Assembly (NCBI RefSeq): GCF_001006045.1
Contig: NZ_CP011267.1
Location: 682,001-746,000, forward strand
Length of the DNA: 64,000 nucleotides
Origin: Geoglobus ahangari
Lineage (GTDB): Archaea; Halobacteriota; Archaeoglobi; Archaeoglobales; Archaeoglobaceae
Direction: 5' to 3'
Position numbers and translations under genes: made by a program. This document shows positions 1 to 8,350 of the stretch, piece after piece. A model generated the notes under the pieces. It did no database searches, was not told the DNA's origin, and saw only the letters and a list, made by a program, of their open reading frames with translations. Each line of letters starts with the position of its first letter. Position 1 is the first letter of the stretch.

Positions 1-246
1 GTTTCCTTAGGTTTTTTAATGGTTTTTTGGCGAGTCTGTCAAATTCTTTTTTAGCTGTTTTATATCCATAATTTTTCGAAGAGTGGCCTGTCAGGCTTGC
101 TGATGTTTACAAGTTTGCATGTCTCTCTCAGGATTTTTCCGCGCACCTTTATATACTCCATGCATCACTTAACTTTCGCTGCAGTATTTAAACTGAAAAA
201 AGCAGGAGAAAGCGTTTTATAGGGATTGGGAGGAATATTATCGGTT
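1..246 (+). promoter_or_regulatory. CRISPR leader
   Basis: AT-rich, non-coding sequence directly before the first CRISPR repeat. It contains a TATA-like box (CTTTATATACT, about 149-159) and runs of T. I place the leader here because the far end of the array carries the decayed repeat, and because the repeat ends in ATTGAAAG on this strand, the usual 5' handle of archaeal crRNAs. No convincing gene is visible in these bases. The true left end of the leader may lie outside the window. Confidence 0.7.
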
Positions 247-949
247 GTTAAAATCAGACTAAAATAGGATTGAAAGAAGGTCAGGGTGAAGTACTTCGGG
301 ATACCGGACGAGGGCGTTAAAATCAGACTAAAATAGGATTGAAAGGAGTAATAGGACACGTAAAGGGGCACCCTCATATGACGTTAAAATCAGACTAAAA
401 TAGGATTGAAAGCGATTCCTCCAGAGCAGAACTCACTCTCCTGAATGTGTTAAAATCAGACTAAAATAGGATTGAAAGGTACCAATCTGGAACCAGTAGT
501 GCTAGTCTTCTGCTGAAGTTAAAATCAGACTAAAATAGGATTGAAAGCTATTATTTAAAACAGCATTTTTAATAATTTTAGCATGTTAAAATCAGACTAA
601 AATAGGATTGAAAGCGAGTTTTTCAATCTCCTCCATACTTGCCGTGGAGAAGTTAAAATCAGACTAAAATAGGATTGAAAGCCTAACAGATAACCTACTA
701 GTAGAAACATACGCTACAGTTAAAATCAGACTAAAATAGGATTGAAAGATAATTGATTTTGGTGGTGCGGCATATCAATTCATACGTTAAAATCAGACTA
801 AAATAGGATTGAAAGATATTCAGTATGGCAAACTCGGAAGAATGCTTGAAAGTTAAAATCAGACTAAAATAGGATTGAAAGTATATCTGTTGCGACGAAG
901 TTCACGTACATGTCCACAGGTTAAAATCAAACTAAAATAGAATTGGAAG
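247..949 (+). CRISPR. CRISPR array, 11 repeats and 10 spacers
   Basis: A 30-nt repeat beginning GTTAAAATCAGACTAAAATA and ending ATTGAAAG starts at 247, 316, 383, 449, 518, 585, 652, 719, 786, 852 and 920. Spacers are 36-39 nt and all different. The first ten repeats are identical. The last (920-949) has three substitutions, typical of the leader-distal, oldest end, so transcription is predicted on the plus strand. Repeat length and handle fit archaeal type I-A/I-B or type III systems (family knowledge). No cas gene lies within the window, so processing proteins must be encoded to the left or elsewhere. Confidence 0.98.
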
Positions 950-1081
950 ATGGTCACGCATATTAGACTGGACTGCCGGGCAAAATTGAACCCCTTCACC
1001 GTTCTTTTCATCATATCTCTCGAAAAACAATCGCCCCTCTAAATCTCCAGCACTTATCTCTAACGTAACCATCACTTTTAT

Positions 1082-1117
1082 ATACCTCGAACTCCGATAC
1101 CTCTAAGTAAGAGGTAT
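1082..1117. promoter_or_regulatory. Probable PadR operator over promoter and start codon
   Basis: The heptamer ATACCTC occurs at 1082-1088, overlapping the TATA-like sequence, and again at 1097-1103. Its inverted copy GAGGTAT follows at 1111-1117, overlapping the ATG of the PadR-type gene. ATACCTC-N7-GAGGTAT is a perfect inverted repeat. This arrangement suggests that the regulator encoded next represses its own promoter. That is inference from position and symmetry. Confidence 0.6.
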
Positions 1118-1457
1118 GTTCGACAAGAAGAGCAAAGCACTGAAGAAGCTCAGGAAGGCCATAAGGTCTGGTATATACTCCTACCTGATCCTTTCCATGC
1201 TGAGGGACGGGGAGATGCATGGGTACTTTATCAGAAAGCGGCTCGAGGAGATGGGGTTTGCTCCGAGCGAGGGGGCGATGTACGACATGCTCAAAAGCTT
1301 GGAGAAGCTCGGTCTGGTGGAGGGGTTCTGGGTGATGGATAACAGGCCGAGAAAGTGCTACAGGCTCACGGACCTTGGCAGGGAGGTTCTGACTGAGCTT
1401 GAGTCTGATGTGCGGTCAATTTTGAGGGTTCTCGGAGGTGGTGAGGGTGGGGATTGA
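1116..1457 (+). CDS. PadR-family winged-helix transcriptional regulator
   Basis: 113 residues, a typical length for a short PadR protein. The winged helix spans about residues 15-95, with the PadR hallmarks YLILSMLRDGEMHGY near the N-terminus, SEGAMYDMLKSLEKLGLVE in the middle and RPRKCYRLTDLGREVL in the wing. The start is the ATG that overlaps an inverted repeat, and the TATA-like box lies about 35 nt upstream. It overlaps or abuts the following SdpI-like membrane gene, so the two are probably co-transcribed and the regulator likely controls both. The ligand or signal is unknown. Confidence 0.9.
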   Translation: MFDKKSKALKKLRKAIRSGIYSYLILSMLRDGEMHGYFIRKRLEEMGFAPSEGAMYDMLKSLEKLGLVEGFWVMDNRPRKCYRLTDLGREVLTELESDVRSILRVLGGGEGGD

Positions 1458-2208
1458 GATGTTCCTTTCTCCGCTGCTGGTTTTTATGGGGATAGTCACG
1501 CTGCTTGTGAGGGACAGGCCGAACCCATACGTGGGAGTGAGAATGGGATACACCTACCTCTCGAGGGAGGCGTGGAGGAAAGCCAACACGTTTGCCGGTG
1601 TTTACAGCGTGCTCGTCGGAGCGGTCATGCTGCTTGCTGTCCTACTGCTCAACCCCCCTATCCACGTTTTCATCGTCGTCTATTTTCTCTCCTTGTTTCC
1701 CCTGGTGTACGTCAGCTACCGGATAGCCAAGAAGACGTACGAGATGGAGGACATGTCCTCGCCTCCAAGGGAAATGAAGCCCTTCACTGCAGGAAGTGTG
1801 AGGAAGCCAGTCCTGCTTCAGGCTATCCCGCTGCTCGCATATCTGCTCATCGCGGCCCTCTCCTGGAACTCCCTTCCGGATGTTGTCGCGATTCACTTTG
1901 CCATGGATGGAACGCCAGACGGGTTTGCAGGCAAGGTCGTCGGGATTCTGGTGATTCCCACCGCCATGATGCTTGCGATGGTGGTTCTGACAGCATTCTC
2001 GGCGAGGGAGCCGCTGATACTCAGACTTCCGGTGGATAGGCCTCAGGTGGCCTTCTTGGCAATGCAGATGCTTCTTGCTGCAGTGTTCACGGTCACCCTC
2101 ATCTACAACCTTGGGCTCGTTTCTGGAAAGGCCGTGCTCGTGACGGCATTTTCTGGACTTGTCTTCGTCCTGCTGGTTGTGGTGTGGCTCTCAAGAAGCT
2201 CCGGCTGA
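1447..2208 (+). CDS. SdpI/DUF1648-type membrane protein
   Basis: About 253 residues with roughly seven hydrophobic segments. The N-terminal third (NPYVGVRMGYTYLSREAWRKAN) matches the SdpI-type domain. The C-terminal half contains the DUF1648 motif LPDVVAIHFAMDGTPDGFAGK. In Bacillus SdpI, which gives immunity to the SdpC toxin, DUF1648 comes first, so the order is reversed here. The chosen GTG has a GGAGGTG ribosome site 6 nt upstream. GTG 1438 and ATG 1459 are alternatives. It overlaps the padR-like gene, suggesting one transcript. An immunity role is not shown; it may be a general membrane-stress protein. Confidence 0.75.
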   Translation: MGIEMFLSPLLVFMGIVTLLVRDRPNPYVGVRMGYTYLSREAWRKANTFAGVYSVLVGAVMLLAVLLLNPPIHVFIVVYFLSLFPLVYVSYRIAKKTYEMEDMSSPPREMKPFTAGSVRKPVLLQAIPLLAYLLIAALSWNSLPDVVAIHFAMDGTPDGFAGKVVGILVIPTAMMLAMVVLTAFSAREPLILRLPVDRPQVAFLAMQMLLAAVFTVTLIYNLGLVSGKAVLVTAFSGLVFVLLVVVWLSRSSG

Positions 2209-2247
2209 TCTCGTGCCTTCAGGGCACATCCTCGCACCGCGCAAAAA

Positions 2248-2256
2248 TTTAAAAAG
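2248..2256 (+). promoter_or_regulatory. TATA box of glyA
   Basis: TTTAAAAAG is centred about 26 nt before ATG 2278. This is the spacing of a leaderless archaeal transcript, and it supports that ATG over the upstream TTG 2260 and ATG 2272. Confidence 0.6.
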
Positions 2257-2277
2257 TATTTGCAACACCTGATGACC

Positions 2278-3543
2278 ATGGATTACGGTCAGATCTTCGA
2301 AATAATAGGCAGGCATCACAGGTTTTACGCTGACTCCCTGCCCATGATTGCCAGCGAGAACATAACCAGCAAGTTCGTCAGGAGGTGTTATGTTTCCGAC
2401 CTCGGTCACAGGTATGCCGAGGGTAAGGTGGGTGAGAGGTACTATCAGGGCTGCACTTTTATTGATGAAATTGAGAGCATAGCAATCTCCCTCACAAAGG
2501 AGCTTTTTGAAGCTGAGCACGCCAACGTTCAGCCCATAAGCGGGGTTGTTGCAAACACCGCCGCATTCTTTGCATTAACAAAACCGGGAGACAGGGTGAT
2601 GGCCCTCTCAGTCCCATGCGGAGGGCACATAAGCCACGATACTGTTTCTTCCGCAGGCATAAGGGGCCTGAGGGTCAGCTACTACCCATTCGACAACGAG
2701 GCGTTCGAGATTGACATAGATGAGACGAGAAAGCTGGCCATGAAGGAAAAGCCAAGGCTGTTCATCCTCGGATCGAGCCTGATCCTCTTTCCGCAGCCGG
2801 TGGAGGAGATCAGCGAGATTGCGAACGAAATAGGGGCGAGGGTGGTGTACGATGCAAGCCACGTGCTTGGGCTGATAGCCGGCAGGAAATTCCAGCAGCC
2901 AATGAGGGAAGGAGCGGATGTGATGACGGGCTCGACCCACAAGACCTTCTTCGGGCCCCAGAGGGCTGTGATACTGTCCACAGGCGAGCTGGCAGACGAC
3001 ATCGACAGAGCGGTCTTCCCGGGAGTTGTGAGCAACCACCACCTCAACACCCTCGCCGGCTATGCGATCTCGGCCATTGAGATGAAGCTCTTTGGCGAGG
3101 ATTATGCTGATCAGGTCGTCAGAAACGCCAAGAGGCTTGCAGAAAGGCTGAGCGAGCTCGGTGTGAATGTGGTGGGTGAGAACAGAGGGTTTACGGAGTC
3201 CCATCAGGTTGCGGCCGACGTCAGGGAGTTCGGCGGCGGTGCGAAGGTTGCGGAGAAGCTTGAGAGCGCCGGGATAGTGCTCAACAAGAACCTCCTGCCC
3301 TGGGACACCCTGAAGGACACCGCAAACCCCTCGGGCATAAGAATGGGTGTTCAGGAGCTCACGAGGCTCGGGATGAAGGAGGGGGAGATGGAGGAGATAG
3401 CGGGGATAATCCACGGAGTCATGACCGACCGGATCTCCGCTGAAAAAGCGAGGGAGAGAGTTAGAGAGCTGAAGTCGGAGTTCAGCACGATCAAGTACAC
3501 TTTCGAGGAGCACCCCGCCTACGAGTTCCCAGACCTCTGCTAA
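2278..3543 (+). CDS. glyA: Serine hydroxymethyltransferase
   Basis: 421 residues from ATG 2278, the start suggested by the TATA position. This cytosolic PLP enzyme interconverts serine and glycine and passes the one-carbon unit to tetrahydromethanopterin in archaea of this group. The PLP lysine lies in STHKTFFGPQRA (Lys about 222). LPMIASENI near residue 25, YYQGCTFIDEIE near 55 and YDASHVLGLIAG near 200 are family signatures. It appears monocistronic. The length is that of archaeal SHMT. It could be lost in no obvious way; all core motifs are intact. Confidence 0.95.
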   Translation: MDYGQIFEIIGRHHRFYADSLPMIASENITSKFVRRCYVSDLGHRYAEGKVGERYYQGCTFIDEIESIAISLTKELFEAEHANVQPISGVVANTAAFFALTKPGDRVMALSVPCGGHISHDTVSSAGIRGLRVSYYPFDNEAFEIDIDETRKLAMKEKPRLFILGSSLILFPQPVEEISEIANEIGARVVYDASHVLGLIAGRKFQQPMREGADVMTGSTHKTFFGPQRAVILSTGELADDIDRAVFPGVVSNHHLNTLAGYAISAIEMKLFGEDYADQVVRNAKRLAERLSELGVNVVGENRGFTESHQVAADVREFGGGAKVAEKLESAGIVLNKNLLPWDTLKDTANPSGIRMGVQELTRLGMKEGEMEEIAGIIHGVMTDRISAEKARERVRELKSEFSTIKYTFEEHPAYEFPDLC

Positions 3544-3712
3544 ACCCGAACCTCCAACATCTGTCACTATTTTTCTCCGAAATCGTTCCTTTGCTGGATC
3601 AGGCAAAATCCCGAAACCTTTATATTCATATTTCAGAACTGGACAGCATAAAGTTTAAATTCCCGTCAGCTTTCTGCGTTTAAGCAACCACAAAGCTTGC
3701 TGTTGTGAGACC

Positions 3713-4573
3713 ATGATGCTGGAAAAGTTGGTGGAGCGGAAGGAACAGCTCGAAAGGGATCTCAAGGATTTTATCAAGAAGAGGGATGAACTCAACGAGG
3801 AGTCCAGAAAGTACGCCGAAAAGAGGAACGAGCTTAACGCCAAGGCCAAGGAGCTTCTGGCCAAGGTAAGGGAGATGAAGAAGACGAGGGACGAGCTTAA
3901 CGCCAAGGCGAGGGAGATCAGGAACCAGAGGAAGGAACTGCACAAGAAGGTGGACGCGCTTTACAAGGAGCTCGACAAGCTCAGGAGAAACATAGACAGG
4001 GGTGGAAGGCCGCTGGGAGAGATCGAGAAGGAGATCAGGAGGCTCGAGTTCAAGCAGCAGACCGCCGTCCTGACCATAGAGAAGGAGAGGGCTCTGGTCG
4101 AGAGGATAGCCAAGCTCAAGAAGGAGCTCGAGGAGAGGAAGCAGCAGCTTGAGAAGCACGAGGAGTTCAAGAGGCTGATAGCGGAGATCAAGAAGCTCAA
4201 GGAGGAGGTAAGGGTTCTCACCGAGGAACTGAAGAAGTATCAGGACGAGGCGGACAAGGTGCACGCGGAGATCGTGGAGATCCTCAAGCAGGTTGACGAG
4301 GTGAGGAAGCAGGCAGACGAGATGCACCAGAAGTTCGTCGAGACGAGGAAGGAGGCGGACAGGTATCACGCGGAGATCATCAAGGCGAGGAAGGACATAA
4401 AGGATCTCGACAAGGTCATCAAGGCTCTGAAGGCAAAGCAGAGCAAGAGCAGGGAGCAGAGGGAGAAGGAAGAGCTGATGAGGAGGGCAAGGGAGATCTA
4501 CGAGATGTTCAAGAAGGGCGAGAAGCTCGAGACGGAAGATATTCTGCTGCTTCAGAGGGCAGGTTTGATTTAA
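3713..4573 (+). CDS. Archaeal coiled-coil protein (COG1340-like)
   Basis: 286 residues, almost entirely charged heptad repeats (E/K/R-rich, residues about 1-240), ending in a short conserved-looking tail with KKGEKLETEDILLLQRAGL. This matches the uncharacterised archaeal COG1340 coiled-coil family, sometimes wrongly labelled phosphoserine phosphatase. No catalytic motif is visible. A structural or scaffold role is likely but unproven. ATG 3716 is an equally possible start. TATA-like sequences lie at about 3618-3627 and 3651-3659. A T-rich stretch follows the stop, facing the convergent membrane gene. Confidence 0.8.
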   Translation: MMLEKLVERKEQLERDLKDFIKKRDELNEESRKYAEKRNELNAKAKELLAKVREMKKTRDELNAKAREIRNQRKELHKKVDALYKELDKLRRNIDRGGRPLGEIEKEIRRLEFKQQTAVLTIEKERALVERIAKLKKELEERKQQLEKHEEFKRLIAEIKKLKEEVRVLTEELKKYQDEADKVHAEIVEILKQVDEVRKQADEMHQKFVETRKEADRYHAEIIKARKDIKDLDKVIKALKAKQSKSREQREKEELMRRAREIYEMFKKGEKLETEDILLLQRAGLI

Positions 4574-4584
4574 TTTTTATTTTG
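4571..4584 (+). terminator. T-rich 3' end
   Basis: A T-rich tract directly after the stop of the coiled-coil gene, between two convergent genes. U-rich 3' ends are the signal used by the archaeal terminator nuclease aCPSF1, which is encoded in this same window. No hairpin is needed or obvious. Confidence 0.4.
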
Positions 4585-4611
4585 CCTCAGCCTCTTTTCG
4601 GCAGCCTTCTC

Positions 4612-5025
4612 TCAGTACCTCTTCATTGAGTTCTCTATGAGCTTCAGAATCGTGAAAGCCACGGCAGACAGCACGGAGATGTACAGCAGGAACTCCTCAA
4701 CGGGCGGAAGGCCGCTTTTCACGGCCATCATCACCCCGTTGGATGCGCATACGAAAAGGAAGGTCACGATGCTCGCAACAACAAAGCCGCCTATCAGGTA
4801 GTACGGCCTCCCGCTTTCAGACATGCTCCTGTGCTCTATTATCACCGAGGCTGTGACAAACGTCACGGCGAAGACAAGGAGGATGTAGGATATGCTGAGA
4901 AAGGTCTTCATCGTCGTTGCTATGCTGTACAGGCCGGTCAGCATGAAGTAGAGGATGAGGCCGAAGATGAACGAGATGGCGAGGCTGATATAAACTCTCC
5001 TGAGAACTTCGCTCCCCGAAATCAT
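4612..5025 (-). CDS. Small four-helix membrane protein
   Basis: 137 residues from ATG 5025. Four hydrophobic segments of about 20 residues lie near residues 12-32, 38-60, 75-97 and 108-128. The C-terminus is short and basic. The start is set by a TATA-like box (AAATTTATATTTT on this strand) about 27 nt upstream, which overlaps the alternative TTG at 5046. I do not recognise a family, and no catalytic residues stand out. It is convergent with the coiled-coil gene and just downstream of the DUF371 gene, but it has its own promoter. Confidence 0.6.
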   Translation of the reverse strand: MISGSEVLRRVYISLAISFIFGLILYFMLTGLYSIATTMKTFLSISYILLVFAVTFVTASVIIEHRSMSESGRPYYLIGGFVVASIVTFLFVCASNGVMMAVKSGLPPVEEFLLYISVLSAVAFTILKLIENSMKRY

Positions 5026-5060
5026 CGTTTTACTTTCTGATGACAAAAATATAAATTTTT

Positions 5061-5492
5061 TTAGACGAGAATCCTCATTATCAGGACTGTCTTTCTGTCC
5101 CTCAGCAGCTCGACAAACTCCCTGTCCAAGTCCGAGGCTGATAGCTCCGACCTTATCGCGAGGGTTCTGCTGCAGGTGTACGTGCTCTTCCTCACAACCA
5201 CGTCGCTCTCATGGCTGAGAGTGAGCTTCTCACTCCCGAACGCTTGGAAGGACGTTTTCATCCCGTAGTCGGGAAGCTCGAGCTCTATCGTCATCTCCTT
5301 CCCTGCCAGAATGCCCTCCTTCACCTCGTCGTTCAGGTCTCTGACGGACTTGCTCGCCCTCACTCCGATTATGCAGTCGCCCCTCGGCGTAACCTCTTTA
5401 TCCTTCGTTACCTCGAGGGTCGTTCTATGCCTCGCGGTTATGTTCTCGTGCCCGTAAGCAATAATCTCATCAGTACTTCTTCCACTCCTCAT
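5061..5492 (-). CDS. DUF371 family protein
   Basis: About 143 residues. The N-terminus contains IIAYGHENITARHRTTLEVT, the hallmark of the archaeal DUF371 family (small all-beta proteins, function unknown). ATG 5492 gives seven residues before the conserved region and overlaps the end of the DUF1284 gene by about 20 nt. This implies translational coupling in a run rdgB-rps15-DUF1284-DUF371. No enzyme motif is visible. Confidence 0.8.
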   Translation of the reverse strand: MRSGRSTDEIIAYGHENITARHRTTLEVTKDKEVTPRGDCIIGVRASKSVRDLNDEVKEGILAGKEMTIELELPDYGMKTSFQAFGSEKLTLSHESDVVVRKSTYTCSRTLAIRSELSASDLDREFVELLRDRKTVLIMRILV

Positions 5493-5850
5493 GCTCCTCG
5501 CACACGGTCTTCCAGTCACACTCACTGCAGGCGAACTCCTTCCATGTTCTCATGATCTCCGGGAGCTTCTCCTTAACCTCATGCCACGTGGTTCTCTGCC
5601 CGGGGTAAGTGCTGAGGAGCCTGTACGCCATCTGATCCAGTTCGGTGACCTCTTCCTCAGCGCTTTCAGAGTAGGAGCACACGCCGTCCTTCAGGTACGG
5701 ACATCTCTCACAAACATCATCTGCTCCAAAAACGACCTCTATCTCGCTATCGGAAACGACCCTGCGCAGGTTCTCGACAAAATCCTCGCTGTAGCCCTCA
5801 CCCTTAAAAAAATTTAGGCAGATCAGGTGGTGGCCTCTCAGCCGGGACAT
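5470..5850 (-). CDS. DUF1284 family protein
   Basis: 126 residues. It starts [21 protein letters not shown], the DUF1284 signature (RGHHL and GEGY). Cysteines in VCERCPYLKDGVC (residues about 47-57) and ACSECDWKTVC (about 107-117) could bind a metal or Fe-S cluster. Function is unknown. The ATG overlaps the stop of the S15 gene (TAATG), indicating co-translation with a ribosomal protein. Confidence 0.8.
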   Translation of the reverse strand: MSRLRGHHLICLNFFKGEGYSEDFVENLRRVVSDSEIEVVFGADDVCERCPYLKDGVCSYSESAEEEVTELDQMAYRLLSTYPGQRTTWHEVKEKLPEIMRTWKEFACSECDWKTVCEEHEEWKKY

Positions 5851-6308
5851 TACCTGAACAGCTCTATCTCGAGCTTAACCGGGTCGTACTTCCAGTCCTT
5901 GGGGAGCACGCCCTTCTCCTTGTAGTAGCTCGCGAGCCTGTGTATCTTTGCCTCGATGAGCTGCAGCCCCCTTTTGTTGTGCAGATCCTTCCTGTGCACC
6001 TCGAGGTGCTTCCTGAGGTTGATGGCCTTCCTTATGAGGGACTTTATGTCCTCCGGCAGCTTCATCTCCGCCCCGTTCTCCTTCAGAATCTGGACGACCT
6101 TCTTACCCGTGACCTGCTTGACCGACGGGATTCCGTAGGTGTCCCTGAGGATCATTCCGATCATGCTTGGCTCGTATCCCTCGTTGTAGAGCTTCAGGAC
6201 GAGCTTTTCAACCTCCTCCGGCTTCATGTCTACCCATTCTGGAGGAGCGTCCCTGTAAACCCTCTTTGATCCTGACTTACCTCTCCTTCTTGCGTGAATC
6301 CTTGCCAT
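5850..6308 (-). CDS. rps15: 30S ribosomal protein S15 (archaeal S15/eukaryotic uS15)
   Basis: 152 residues starting [16 protein letters not shown], the standard archaeal start. ATG 6308 is chosen over an in-frame start three codons upstream. The protein binds the central domain of 16S rRNA. The archaeal form carries an N-terminal extension of about 60 residues before the S15 core, visible here with [18 protein letters not shown]. It sits 36 nt after rdgB and overlaps the DUF1284 start, so it is part of an operon. Confidence 0.97.
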   Translation of the reverse strand: MARIHARRRGKSGSKRVYRDAPPEWVDMKPEEVEKLVLKLYNEGYEPSMIGMILRDTYGIPSVKQVTGKKVVQILKENGAEMKLPEDIKSLIRKAINLRKHLEVHRKDLHNKRGLQLIEAKIHRLASYYKEKGVLPKDWKYDPVKLEIELFR

Positions 6309-6344
6309 TTTTATCAACCCCTGCCCTCAACGACTAAGGCTCGG

Positions 6345-6896
6345 TTAAAAATTTTTTGCCAGCCAGCTGAAAAACTTTTCCGCCGCCCTCCTGCGGTGAC
6401 TCAGCTCGTTTTTCTTCTCCCCCATCTCGGCAAACGTCCTACCGTCGACCTCGAAGATCGGATCGTAGCCAAATCCATGCTCTCCCCTCTTTTCTCTCGC
6501 TATCTGTCCCTCAACCTCGCCCGTGAACGTTCTGACTTGCTCTCCATCGCTGAACGCGATGACGCAGACGAATCTGGCTCTCCTATCCTCAACTCCCTCC
6601 ATGAGTTTCAGAATACCGTCGTTGCCTATGGTCTTGAACACGAAGGATGAGTAGACTCCGGGGAACCCATGAAGCGCGTCTATGAAGAGACCGCTGTCCT
6701 CGATGAAGAATGGCGGCTCTACGGCTCCTGAGAGCATCTCAGCGCTTTTCCTCGCAACGAACTCGAGATCGCTTCCCTGTGGCTCGAGGTACTCCATCTC
6801 TACCCACTCGATGTCGACGCCAAAGCCCCTCCCGATCTCTTTAAGCTCCTCGAACTTCCCCCTGTTGGACGTTATGAACCTGACCTTCATGCCCAT
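6345..6896 (-). CDS. rdgB: XTP/dITP diphosphatase (HAM1/RdgB)
   Basis: 183 residues. The enzyme removes non-canonical purine nucleotides (XTP, dITP, ITP) by hydrolysis to the monophosphate and PPi. Motifs seen: TSNRGKFEE near the N-terminus (substrate loop), [18 protein letters not shown] in the middle, GFGYDPIF and NELSHRRRA in the C-terminal part. All are canonical. ATG 6890 is a possible alternative start. It follows the metallo-beta-lactamase gene by 14 nt and precedes rps15. Confidence 0.95.
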   Translation of the reverse strand: MGMKVRFITSNRGKFEELKEIGRGFGVDIEWVEMEYLEPQGSDLEFVARKSAEMLSGAVEPPFFIEDSGLFIDALHGFPGVYSSFVFKTIGNDGILKLMEGVEDRRARFVCVIAFSDGEQVRTFTGEVEGQIAREKRGEHGFGYDPIFEVDGRTFAEMGEKKNELSHRRRAAEKFFSWLAKNF

Positions 6897-6910
6897 CCAT
6901 GAATGCCTCG

Positions 6911-7777
6911 CTATTTATTTCTCACCGCCTCGTAGATGCCCCTGAAGCCGTGGATCGCCCACTCCCTCATTATCTCGGAGTGGCTGTACAGCTCCATGAA
7001 CCTCCTGAACCGCTCGTCCCCATTCTCAACAGCACTCACGAATTCATCGAAGCTCCCGGCACTCTCTGCGAGATCTACCCACCTCTCGAGTGTCTCAAGA
7101 ACGCTTTCGAGCAGCCTGTCGGCATCGTACATCCCGAAGTGGGTGTAGGCTATGTACTGGGGGTCTGCGGACATCATCTTCCTCACAGACTCCCTCCACA
7201 GCTCGAGGTCGAAGGGTGGGGGCGTGGTGGGGATAACAACGCCGTCAATGCACATCCCGGCAGAATCTCCGGGAAACAGCATCCTGAAGTCACGCAGGAA
7301 GAAGCTCAGGTGGTGGGGCGCGTGACCGGGAGTTTCCATCACCTCTATTTCAACGTCTCCGAGGCTAAAAACATCTCCATCCTTCCCGACCACAACCCTC
7401 CCCTCTTCAACGCTCTCCGGCTTCCCGTAGACCTTGGACTTCGGGCTGAACTCGAGCGAGGCCTTCCACAGCTTCTCAGGGTTGATGATGTGCTTTCTGC
7501 CCCTCTCGTGGCAGACCACCTTAGCACCGTATCTGTTCGCGAGCCCTCCGGCCCCACCACCGTGGTCGAGGTGAACGTGGGTCACGAAGACGTAATCTAA
7601 CTCTCTCACCCCAATCTCCTCGAGAGCCTCGATCACGTTCCCTATGGAACTCTGGGGGCCGGGCTCGATGACGGCCTTCCTCTCAAAGTCGAGGATGTAT
7701 GACGAGATGACCCTCTCCTCCCCGGCGACCATGACGTCCACGCAGTACACGTTGTCAAAAACCTCATTAATTTTCAT
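6911..7777 (-). CDS. Metallo-beta-lactamase fold hydrolase
   Basis: 288 residues from ATG 7777. The reading frame is open further upstream, but that part lies antisense to leuD and is not coding. The zinc motif [13 protein letters not shown] lies near residue 75, with later ligands in [12 protein letters not shown] and FPGDSAG. The substrate is unknown; glyoxalase II- or quinolone-response-like relatives share this plan. A TATA-like CTTTTTAT box sits about 27 nt before the ATG. It probably leads the operon with rdgB and rps15. Confidence 0.85.
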   Translation of the reverse strand: MKINEVFDNVYCVDVMVAGEERVISSYILDFERKAVIEPGPQSSIGNVIEALEEIGVRELDYVFVTHVHLDHGGGAGGLANRYGAKVVCHERGRKHIINPEKLWKASLEFSPKSKVYGKPESVEEGRVVVGKDGDVFSLGDVEIEVMETPGHAPHHLSFFLRDFRMLFPGDSAGMCIDGVVIPTTPPPFDLELWRESVRKMMSADPQYIAYTHFGMYDADRLLESVLETLERWVDLAESAGSFDEFVSAVENGDERFRRFMELYSHSEIMREWAIHGFRGIYEAVRNK

Positions 7778-7830
7778 GCTGGTTTTTAAAAAGCCGGAAG
7801 GATAAAAAGCTTTCCTGAGCCATCGGGAAA

Positions 7831-7841
7831 CTTTATAACTT
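7831..7841 (+). promoter_or_regulatory. TATA box of leuD-leuB
   Basis: CTTTATAACTT is centred about 27 nt before ATG 7862, as for a leaderless mRNA. It lies only about 25 bp from the TATA box of the divergent metallo-beta-lactamase gene. Confidence 0.55.
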
Positions 7842-7861
7842 CCCCACTGCCACAATACAGC

Positions 7862-8350
7862 ATGGGCAGAGCTTGGAAGTTTGGAGACGACATTGACACT
7901 GACGTTATCATCCAGGGAAAGTATCTGGTCATAAACGATCCCGAGGAGCTTGCGAAGCACGTATTTGAGAACGTCAGGCCCGAATTTGCCGAGAAGGTTA
8001 AGGAAGGTGACTTCGTCGTCGCGGGGGAGAACTTTGGCTGTGGCTCGAGCAGGGAGCACGCGCCAATAGCTCTGAAGGCCTGCAGGATTGAGGCGGTCAT
8101 CGCGAAGAGCTACGCGAGGATATTCTTCAGGAACGCCATAAACATCGGCCTCAGGGCGATTGAGTGCAGAGAAGCGGACAGAATTGAGGAGGGGGATGAG
8201 CTGGAGATAGACTACGAGAGGAACGTCATAATCAACAGGACGAAGGGTGAGGAATATGCTTTCACCCCCCTGCCGGATTTCCTGAAGGAGATCCTCGACA
8301 GCGGCGGGCTCGTTAGCTACGCGAAGAAGCTCTACGGTGAGTCGAGATGA
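7862..8350 (+). CDS. leuD: 3-isopropylmalate dehydratase small subunit
   Basis: 162 residues, the archaeal short form. With the large subunit LeuC, not in this window, it isomerises 2- and 3-isopropylmalate in leucine synthesis. [17 protein letters not shown] near the N-terminus and [12 protein letters not shown] near residue 58 are diagnostic. The loop after the Tyr-Leu pair reads YLVI rather than the YLRT reported for methanogen homoaconitase, which favours the isopropylmalate enzyme. The stop overlaps the leuB start (ATGA). Confidence 0.9.
   Translation: MGRAWKFGDDIDTDVIIQGKYLVINDPEELAKHVFENVRPEFAEKVKEGDFVVAGENFGCGSSREHAPIALKACRIEAVIAKSYARIFFRNAINIGLRAIECREADRIEEGDELEIDYERNVIINRTKGEEYAFTPLPDFLKEILDSGGLVSYAKKLYGESR

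Noticed and set aside
749-785. Spacer 8 targeting the kinase DFG region of this window
   Set aside because: The translated spacer contains DFG by chance; its nucleotide sequence does not match the kinase gene.
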